From Microbacterium sp. (lineage in GTDB: Bacteria; Actinomycetota; Actinomycetes; Actinomycetales; Microbacteriaceae), in the NCBI GenBank assembly GCA_003248845.1, contig QFPD01000013.1, positions 1 to 20,367 on the forward strand: a DNA stretch of 20,367 nt, read 5' to 3'. This document shows, one piece after another, positions 15,268 to 20,367 of the stretch. Position numbers and translations under genes: made by a program. Below the pieces are notes generated by a model that was not told the origin of the DNA, made no database searches, and saw only the letters and a list, made by a program, of their open reading frames with translations. Position 1 is the first letter of the stretch, and each line of letters starts with the position of its first letter.

Positions 15268-15618
15268 TCAGGCGAGCGTCTGCGCGACGCGGCGCACTTC
15301 GCTCTTGCGTCCGCGGCGGAGCGCCTCGATCGGCGCGAGTCCGATCGACTCCTCTTCGCTGAGCAGCCAGTCGATGAGCTCGTCATCGCTGAACCCGGCA
15401 TCCTGCAGCACGATGACGGTGCCGCGCAGCGACGACAGCGGCGCGCCGTCGATGATGAACAGGGCGGGTACGGCGAAAACTCCCGTGCGCTTGCTGCCGA
15501 CCAAGGCGCGGTCGTCGAGCAGTCGGCGGACACGGCCGAGCGGCTCGCCCAGCACCTCGACGAGGTCGGGAAGGGTCAGCCAATCGGTCGAGGCGGAGGG
15601 GGATGCGGCGTCACTCAC
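15268..15618 (-). CDS. Rv2175c-family DNA-binding protein
   Basis: This 116-aa protein matches the Rv2175c family: a winged helix-turn-helix (DWLTLPDLVEVLGEPLGRVRRLLDDRALVG, residues 12-41) and the conserved C-terminal domain with GVFAVPALFIIDGAPLSSLRGTVIVLQDAGFSDDELIDWLL. In M. tuberculosis, Rv2175c is a DNA-binding substrate of the kinase PknL, phosphorylated near its N-terminus. Here the N-terminal ten residues contain four Ser (VSDAASPSAS), and Thr11 follows, while a PASTA kinase gene lies 1.3 kb away, so the same relationship is likely. The GTG start at 15618 follows GATAGT by 6 nt; GAGAGG just before it could also act as a ribosome binding site. It converges on the polyprenyl synthase gene 60 bp away; no terminator is evident between them. 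Confidence 0.9.
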   Translation of the reverse strand: MSDAASPSASTDWLTLPDLVEVLGEPLGRVRRLLDDRALVGSKRTGVFAVPALFIIDGAPLSSLRGTVIVLQDAGFSDDELIDWLLSEEESIGLAPIEALRRGRKSEVRRVAQTLA

Positions 15619-15624
15619 CCTCTC

Positions 15625-15630
15625 ACTATC
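15625..15630 (-). promoter_or_regulatory. Candidate -10 box for the Rv2175c-like gene
   Basis: GATAGT on the minus strand, preceded by TGC as in an extended -10, ends 6 nt before the GTG start codon. The intervening GAGAGG could also be a very close ribosome binding site. Leaderless transcription is favoured by the spacing. Confidence 0.4.
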
Positions 15631-15695
15631 GCAGGTTCGAGGCGTGCGTCGAAGCCGCACTGCCGCGGGTGAAGCGGACGTGGCGATCCTCTGAA

Positions 15696-15758
15696 ATCAC
15701 ATTCGTCACATTGGCCTCAGAGGTCACACTCATTGACACGTGTTCACATCCGTGTCAC
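15696..15758 (+). promoter_or_regulatory. TCACA-repeat and dyad region upstream of the LysM gene
   Basis: The 169-bp space between the Rv2175c-like and LysM genes holds a cluster of TCACA-type words: ATCACATT (15696), GTCACATT (15705), GTCACACT (15723) and TTCACAT (15743). The first three lie on a 9-bp grid. A dyad TGACACG-N10-CGTGTCA (15734-15757) overlaps TTGACA (15733-15738), which resembles a -35; no good -10 lies at 17-18 bp. GTCAC direct repeats resemble sites reported for the cell-wall response regulator MtrA, and TCACA half-sites occur in Crp/GlxR operators, but neither consensus is met exactly. Confidence 0.45.
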
Positions 15759-15787
15759 GGTAGCCGGGTCGAAGAAGGGGGAAGTTC

Positions 15788-16837
15788 TTGCGACCGCTGC
15801 TCTTGCCGACGTCGTCGGCCCTGACCGCGACGACAGCGATGCTCGGGTCGGTGTCCCTCGCGCTCGCCGGCACGTCGGGGGCCCCTGCGGCGGCGAAGGC
15901 CGCAGCCCCGCTCATCGATGCCGCCCCCGTCACACTGCGCGCGGTCACGCCTCCGCCGCTCGCGCTCCTCCGCTCCGAGGTCTCCCCGCCCGAGACGTAT
16001 GTCGTGGTCGCCGGCGACACCGTGAGCGGCATCGCGGAACGGTTCGGGCTCGCCACAGCCGACGTCCTCGCACGGAACGGCCTCGACTGGTCGAGTCTCA
16101 TCCACCCCGGTGACGAGCTGAAGCTCTCCGGAACGGCGGCGGCCGACGCCGAGGCGGACCGTGGGCCCGGGGACGCGCCCGGCACGGCGGCAGGGAACGG
16201 ATCAGGCCCAGTGGCGTCTCGCGTCGTCACCTCCGGCGACACTCTGTGGGCGATCGCCGCGGAGGCCGGCGTCTCCCTCGACGCACTGCTCACGGCCAAT
16301 GCGCTGGCGCGGGACGCCATCATCTATCCCGGCCAGAGCCTCGCGCTGCCGGGAGCGGCCGACGCCGCAGCCCCCACGGACGCGGCCCCGATGGAACCCG
16401 CCACCGCCTCGGTCGAGGCATCCGCGGTCGTGCTCGACGACGAGCAGATCGCGAACGCACGCATCATCATCCAGGTCGGCCGGGAGCGCGGCGTGCCCGA
16501 CCGTGGCATCGCGATCGCTCTCGGCGCCGCGATGGTCGAGTCCTGGATCCGCAACCTCGACTGGGGCGACCGCGACTCGCTCGGCCTGTTCCAGCAGCGC
16601 CCGAGCGCAGGGTGGGGAACGGCGGATCAGATCCTCGACCCGGCACGCGCGGCAGCGGTGTTCTACGGCGGCCCCGGCGACCCGAACGGCGACGCGACGC
16701 GAGGCCTTCTCGACATCCCGGGGTGGGACGCCCTCCCCTACGCGGAAGCCGCGCAGGCGGTGCAGATCTCCGCGCACCCCGACCGCTACGCGGCCTGGGA
16801 GCAGCAGGCCTACGCCTGGATCTCGGCCCTGGGCTGA
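15788..16837 (+). CDS. Secreted LysM protein with a C-terminal transglycosylase-like domain
   Basis: This 349-aa protein has a predicted signal peptide (about 1-38, hydrophobic core ALTATTAMLGSVSLALAG). Two LysM peptidoglycan-binding repeats follow: YVVVAGDTVSGIAERFGL to LIHPGDELKL (70-114) and RVVTSGDTLWAIAAEAGV to IIYPGQSLAL (145-188). The C-terminal domain (about 220-349) is of the lysozyme-like type found in many actinobacterial secreted proteins: AIALGAAMVESWIRNLDWGDRDSLGLFQQRPSAGWGT, with Glu251 as the likely catalytic acid. It probably binds and cleaves or remodels wall glycan. The start is TTG, supported by AAGGGGG 6 nt upstream; the frame is closed by a stop at 15761. It lies just upstream of the PASTA kinase. 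Confidence 0.88.
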   Translation: MRPLLLPTSSALTATTAMLGSVSLALAGTSGAPAAAKAAAPLIDAAPVTLRAVTPPPLALLRSEVSPPETYVVVAGDTVSGIAERFGLATADVLARNGLDWSSLIHPGDELKLSGTAAADAEADRGPGDAPGTAAGNGSGPVASRVVTSGDTLWAIAAEAGVSLDALLTANALARDAIIYPGQSLALPGAADAAAPTDAAPMEPATASVEASAVVLDDEQIANARIIIQVGRERGVPDRGIAIALGAAMVESWIRNLDWGDRDSLGLFQQRPSAGWGTADQILDPARAAAVFYGGPGDPNGDATRGLLDIPGWDALPYAEAAQAVQISAHPDRYAAWEQQAYAWISALG

Positions 16838-16904
16838 TCCAGACGGCTCCCCTCGGCGCCCGCTCAGGGGTGAGGCGCTCCCCGGGCTTTCGGCATCCGC
16901 TCCC

Positions 16905-16910
16905 TAGAAT
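16905..16910 (+). promoter_or_regulatory. Leaderless -10 box of the PASTA kinase gene
   Basis: TAGAAT is a strong actinobacterial -10 and is followed by exactly 6 nt (CGCAGG) and then GTG 16917, so the first base of the start codon is the expected transcription start. The 79-bp gap to the LysM gene shows no clear terminator and no recognisable -35. Confidence 0.6.
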
Positions 16911-16916
16911 CGCAGG

Positions 16917-18869
16917 GTGAGCACGAGCCAGCAGACCGACCCGCTGATCGGCCGTCTGGTCGACGGACGGTACCGGGTGCGCGCTCGCATCGCACGCGGC
17001 GGCATGGCCACCGTCTACGTCGCGACCGATCTGCGCCTCGAGCGCCGCGTCGCCCTGAAGGTCATGCACGGGCACCTGTCGGATGATCAGGTGTTCCAGG
17101 GACGGTTCATCCAGGAGGCGCGCGCCGCCGCCCGGCTGGCCGATCCGCATGTCGTGAACGTCTTCGATCAGGGCCAGGACGGCGAGATGGCCTATCTCGT
17201 CATGGAATACCTTCCCGGCATCACTCTGCGCGATCTCCTGCGTGAGCAACGTCGGCTGTCGATCCCGCAGACCATCACGATCATGGATGCCGTGCTGTCG
17301 GGCCTCGCTGCGGCGCACCGCGCCGGGATCGTCCACCGCGACGTGAAGCCCGAGAACGTTCTGCTCGCCGAGGACGGCCGGATCAAGATCGGCGACTTCG
17401 GACTGGCGCGCGCCACGAGCGCGAACACCGCGACGGGCCAGATGCTGCTCGGCACGATCGCCTACCTCGCCCCCGAGCTCGTCACGCGGGGCACGGCGGA
17501 CGCGCGCAGCGACATCTACGCGCTCGGGATCATGCTCTACGAGATGCTCGTCGGCGAGCAGCCCTACAAGGGCGAACAGCCGATGCAGATCGCCTACCAG
17601 CATGCGACCGATTCCGTGCCGCGGCCGAGCGCCAAGAACCCGGGCATCCCCGAGCAGCTCGATGAGCTCGTGCTGTGGGCGACCGAGCGCGAGCCCGACG
17701 AGCGCCCCACCGATGCCCGGGTGATGCTCGACCGCCTACGGGAGATCGAGAAGGAACTGGGGGTGTTCCCGCATGTCGTGCGCGCGCCCGCGGCGGCCGC
17801 GGTGCGTGCGGCTGTCATCGATGACGGCATCGATTCCGGCGAGGTCACCAAGATCATGCCGGGCACGTTCACCGCGCCCACCGTGACCGATGCCGTCGAC
17901 AACGCGACCTTGTTGCGCCGCCGGTCGCGTCGCAACACCGGCAAGGGCTGGTGGCTCGTCGTGCTCGTGCTGCTGCTCGCCGGGCTCGCCGGCGGCACCG
18001 GATGGTGGTTCGGATCGGGGCCGGGATCGCTCGTGGCGGTGCCCGACGTCACCGGGAGCTCGCTCGACGAGGCGACGACGGCCCTCGCTGCGCAGTCGCT
18101 CGTCGCCGTTCCCGGCGAGGACTACAGCCGCGACGTCGCGGCAGGTCTCGCGATCCGCACCGAGCCGGGCACGGGCGAACGCGTCGAGAAAGACAGTCGG
18201 GTGACGGTCGTGATCTCGCTCGGCCCCGCCTCGCACGACATCGGCGCGCTGTCGGGCATGAGCCTCGACGAGGCGACCCGCACGCTCGAGCAGCTCTACA
18301 TCACGTCATCCGGCGACCCGTCGCAAGTGTTCACCGATACCCCCGCCGGCAGCGTCGTGGCGGCGAGCATCACCCCGCCCCGCGGCGGCGACGCCGTCGA
18401 CTGCACGAAGGGCTGCGCGGCTTTCGAGGGCTCGACCGTGTCGTTCGAGGTCTCGGCGGGCGCGATCCCCGACGTCTCGGGGCGGAGCGTGGGCGATGCG
18501 ACCTCGGCCCTCGCCGCGGTGAAGCTCTCGGTCACGACCGACGAGGAATACAACGACGACGTCGCCGAGGGCAAAGTCATCCGTGTCACCGAGAGCGAGA
18601 GCCCGGTGCGCCCGGGAGACACCGTGACCCTGGTGGTCTCGAAGGGACCCGAACCGATCGCGATCCCCTCCGACGTGGTCGGGTCCACCATCCGCGACGC
18701 GGTAGACACCCTCGAAGCCCTCGGATTTAAGGTGAACGCCGGAATCGAGGACGGCGACCTCCCCCTCGGGTTCAAGTACTGGGACGTCTACAAGGTGCGG
18801 GCGACCAACCCGAAGGCGGGAACGTCCGCTCCGAAGGGCAGCACGATCACGCTGACGCCCGGTCTCTGA
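16917..18869 (+). CDS. Membrane Ser/Thr protein kinase with PASTA domains (PknL/PknB-like)
   Basis: This 650-aa receptor kinase has a cytoplasmic kinase domain (about 19-282) with ARGGMATVY glycine loop, Lys48, Glu67, the catalytic HRD at 140-142 in HRDVKPEN, DFG 160-162, APE 185-187 and an activation loop with several Thr/Ser. A linker leads to one membrane helix (about 344-362). Outside lie four PASTA-like repeats (about 371-437, 438-515, 516-578 and 579-650), which in this family bind lipid II or muropeptides. The second repeat is atypical and carries CTKGC (Cys496, Cys500), a possible disulfide. Neighbours (Rv2175c-like, polyprenyl synthase, DAHP synthase) match the M. tuberculosis pknL region; PknL there lacks PASTA domains, while C. 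glutamicum PknL has them. The GTG start is supported by the leaderless -10. Confidence 0.93.
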   Translation: MSTSQQTDPLIGRLVDGRYRVRARIARGGMATVYVATDLRLERRVALKVMHGHLSDDQVFQGRFIQEARAAARLADPHVVNVFDQGQDGEMAYLVMEYLPGITLRDLLREQRRLSIPQTITIMDAVLSGLAAAHRAGIVHRDVKPENVLLAEDGRIKIGDFGLARATSANTATGQMLLGTIAYLAPELVTRGTADARSDIYALGIMLYEMLVGEQPYKGEQPMQIAYQHATDSVPRPSAKNPGIPEQLDELVLWATEREPDERPTDARVMLDRLREIEKELGVFPHVVRAPAAAAVRAAVIDDGIDSGEVTKIMPGTFTAPTVTDAVDNATLLRRRSRRNTGKGWWLVVLVLLLAGLAGGTGWWFGSGPGSLVAVPDVTGSSLDEATTALAAQSLVAVPGEDYSRDVAAGLAIRTEPGTGERVEKDSRVTVVISLGPASHDIGALSGMSLDEATRTLEQLYITSSGDPSQVFTDTPAGSVVAASITPPRGGDAVDCTKGCAAFEGSTVSFEVSAGAIPDVSGRSVGDATSALAAVKLSVTTDEEYNDDVAEGKVIRVTESESPVRPGDTVTLVVSKGPEPIAIPSDVVGSTIRDAVDTLEALGFKVNAGIEDGDLPLGFKYWDVYKVRATNPKAGTSAPKGSTITLTPGL

Positions 18870-18907
18870 CCGGCCGACCCCGCGCGGCGGCGCCGAAGCG
18901 AGCCGGG

Positions 18908-20281
18908 TCAGCGCTTCTCGAGCTCCTCGGCCACGAGGAAGGCGAGTTCGAGCGACTGCATGTGGTTCAGGCGCGGGTCGCACAGGCTCTCATAGCGCGT
19001 CGCGAGGGTCGCCTCGTCGATCTGCTCCGAACCACCCAGGCACTCCGTCACATCGTCGCCGGTGAGCTCGACGTGGATGCCGCCGGGGTGGGTCCCCACG
19101 GCGCGATGCGCCTCGAAGAACCCACGCACTTCGTCGACGACGTCGTCGAAGCGCCGCGTCTTGTATCCCGTGGGGGTGGTGATGCCGTTCCCGTGCATAG
19201 GGTCGGTGACCCAGAGCGGTGTGGCACCGGCATCCTTCACCGCTTCCAGCAGCGGCGGCAGCGCGTCGCGGATCTTGCCTGCACCCATGCGCGTGATGAA
19301 TGTCAGGCGACCGGGCTCGCGCTCGGGGTCGAGCTTGTCGATGAGCGCGAGCGCCACCGACGGATCGGTCGTCGGACCGAGCTTGACACCGATGGGGTTT
19401 CGGATCTTCGAGAAGTAGTCGACGTGCGCTCCGTCGAGTTCGCGCGTGCGCTCCCCGATCCACAGGAAGTGCGCCGACGTGTTGTACGGCGTGTGCGTGC
19501 GCGAATCGATGCGGGTCATCGGCCGCTCGTAGTCCATCAGCAGGCCCTCATGACCCGTGTAGAACTCGACGCGCTTGAGTTCATCGAAGTCGGCGCCGGC
19601 CGCCTCCATGAACTTGATCGCGCGGTCGATCTCTGTCGCGAGGCGCTCGTACTGCTGATTCGCCGGGTTCTGCGCGAAGCCCTTGTTCCACGAATGCACT
19701 TCGCGCAGGTCGGCGAAGCCCCCCTGCGTGAACGCACGGATGAGATTGATGGTGGATGCCGCGGTGTGGTACCCCTTCAGCAGCCGCTGCGGATCGGCCG
19801 TGCGCGACCCCTCCGTGAAGTCGTAGCCGTTGACGATGTCGCCGCGGTACGCAGGCAGCGTCACATCACCGCGCGTCTCGGTGTCGCTCGATCGGGGCTT
19901 GGCGAACTGACCTGCCATGCGCCCCATTTTCACGACAGGCATGGATGCCCCGTACGTCAGCACGACGGCCATCTGCAGCACCGTCTTGATGCGGTTGCGG
20001 ATCTGCTCGGCGGTGGCGCCGGCGAACGTCTCCGCACAGTCGCCGCCCTGCAGAAGAAACGCCTGGCCGGCAGCGGCCTTCGCGAGACGATCGCGCAGGT
20101 TGTCGACCTCACCGGCGAAGACGAGCGGCGGGAGACTCGCGATCTCGGTCGACACGGCGGCGACGGCGTCGGCATCGGGCCAGAGCGGCTGCTGCTTGAT
20201 CGGGAGCGAGCGCCAGTGATCCAGGTCGGCGTGCCCCCGTCGGCGGCCAGCGGACTGCAGCGCGTCGGACGCGCGGGCCAC
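18908..20281 (-). CDS. aroG: Class II 3-deoxy-D-arabino-heptulosonate 7-phosphate (DAHP) synthase; 5' end suspect
   Basis: This enzyme condenses phosphoenolpyruvate and erythrose 4-phosphate in the first step of the shikimate pathway. Class II (plant-like) features are clear: LVFAGEVDNLRDRLA, FLLQGGDCAETF with the metal-binding Cys, MPVVKMGRMAGQFAKPRS, HSWNKGF, FYTGHEGLLMDYE, HFLWIGERTRELDGAH, RNPIGVKLGPTTDP, RMGAGKIRDALP and VTDPMHGNG. The catalytic body is complete to the stop at 18908. The true family sequence begins at about LDHWRSLPIKQQPLW (near 20224). The 16-19 codons before that, back to GTG 20281, are antisense to an Lhr helicase fragment and are not DAHP synthase sequence, so the native start is missing. 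The frame stays open to the window edge. A 38-bp gap separates it from the convergent kinase gene. Confidence 0.93.
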   Translation of the reverse strand: MARASDALQSAGRRRGHADLDHWRSLPIKQQPLWPDADAVAAVSTEIASLPPLVFAGEVDNLRDRLAKAAAGQAFLLQGGDCAETFAGATAEQIRNRIKTVLQMAVVLTYGASMPVVKMGRMAGQFAKPRSSDTETRGDVTLPAYRGDIVNGYDFTEGSRTADPQRLLKGYHTAASTINLIRAFTQGGFADLREVHSWNKGFAQNPANQQYERLATEIDRAIKFMEAAGADFDELKRVEFYTGHEGLLMDYERPMTRIDSRTHTPYNTSAHFLWIGERTRELDGAHVDYFSKIRNPIGVKLGPTTDPSVALALIDKLDPEREPGRLTFITRMGAGKIRDALPPLLEAVKDAGATPLWVTDPMHGNGITTPTGYKTRRFDDVVDEVRGFFEAHRAVGTHPGGIHVELTGDDVTECLGGSEQIDEATLATRYESLCDPRLNHMQSLELAFLVAEELEKR

Positions 20282-20367
20282 GCGGTCGGCGGCATCCCGT
20301 CGGGGGTCGTCTACCCGCGCACGCGCCGGGACCTGCTGGACGTCGCGAGCATCGAGGTCGGCGCGCA
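20216..20367 (+). CDS. lhr: Internal fragment of an Lhr-type ATP-dependent helicase gene, partial
   Basis: Read on the plus strand from about 20216 to the edge, the frame encodes VIQVGVPPSAASGLQRVGRAGH followed by AVGGIPSGVVYPRTRRDLLD. This matches helicase motif VI (QRVGRAGH) and the adjoining segment of the Lhr family; E. coli Lhr has IQV..P.SVASGLQRIGRAGHQVGG and then PRTRRDL at the same place. There is no start and no upstream domain: before about 20216 the same strand is antisense to DAHP synthase. It is therefore an inverted, truncated piece joined to the aroG 5' region. Bases 20216-20232 can be read as either gene. If real, it is a gene remnant; it may be an assembly or amplification chimera. 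Confidence 0.8.
   Translation, partial: MIQVGVPPSAASGLQRVGRAGHAVGGIPSGVVYPRTRRDLLDVASIEVGA

Noticed and set aside
18870..18907. Terminator between the convergent kinase and DAHP synthase genes
   Set aside because: Only imperfect GC-rich pairing (CCGGC/GCCGG) is present, with no T-run on either strand.
1..20367. CRISPR arrays, tRNA or rRNA genes, transposases and integrases
   Set aside because: No regularly spaced direct repeats of suitable length, no cloverleaf or rRNA-like sequence and no transposase or integrase motifs were found on either strand.

Overview
The window reads as a stretch of chromosome from a high-GC actinobacterium, most likely Microbacteriaceae and probably Microbacterium or a close relative. 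The grounds are the strongly GC-rich coding sequence, frequent GTG starts, probable leaderless promoters (TANNNT about 6 nt before the start codon), a DUF3040 protein beside mraZ, and a gene order resembling the actinobacterial division and cell wall (dcw) locus. The taxonomic call is inference from sequence alone.

Layout. From about 13.5 kb leftwards, on the minus strand, lies the dcw cluster: mraZ, rsmH, an ftsL-like gene, ftsI (PBP), murF, mraY, murD, ftsW, murG, then murC and the first 70 codons of ftsQ at the left edge. The murF-mraY-murD-ftsW genes are joined by GTGA stop/start overlaps. Between murG and murC the cluster is interrupted by an oppositely oriented two-gene unit (1830-3055): a seven-helix membrane protein of unknown function and a short GntR/YtrA-type repressor. 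murE, often found between ftsI and murF, is absent. To the right of mraZ, a terminator separates it from a DUF3040 membrane protein. That gene is divergent from a polyprenyl diphosphate synthase, with overlapping face-to-face promoters. Next come an Rv2175c-like DNA-binding protein (minus), a secreted LysM/transglycosylase-like protein (plus), a PASTA-domain Ser/Thr kinase (plus) and a class II DAHP synthase (minus).

How the genes work together. MurC, MurD, MurF, MraY and MurG make UDP-MurNAc-pentapeptide and lipid II. FtsW, FtsI, the FtsL-like protein and FtsQ form the septal synthase. The polyprenyl synthase may feed isoprenoid carriers or quinones. The PASTA kinase, Rv2175c-like protein and LysM protein look like a wall-sensing and remodelling module beside the precursor genes. 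This resembles the pknL-Rv2175c-idsA2-aroG neighbourhood of Mycobacterium tuberculosis.

Two places look broken. murD has lost about 28-30 codons and its reading frame near position 6248. At the right edge, the 5' end of the DAHP synthase gene runs directly into an inverted internal fragment of an Lhr-type helicase gene, at about 20216-20232. Either could be biological, but because murD is essential and the right-hand junction falls in a stretch that fits both genes, assembly or amplification chimerism should be considered first. No tRNA, rRNA, CRISPR array, insertion sequence or new defence-like system was seen. The most distinctive non-standard features are the regulator/membrane-protein insertion, a roughly seven-fold over-represented GGATGCC heptamer, and several unusual promoter arrangements.
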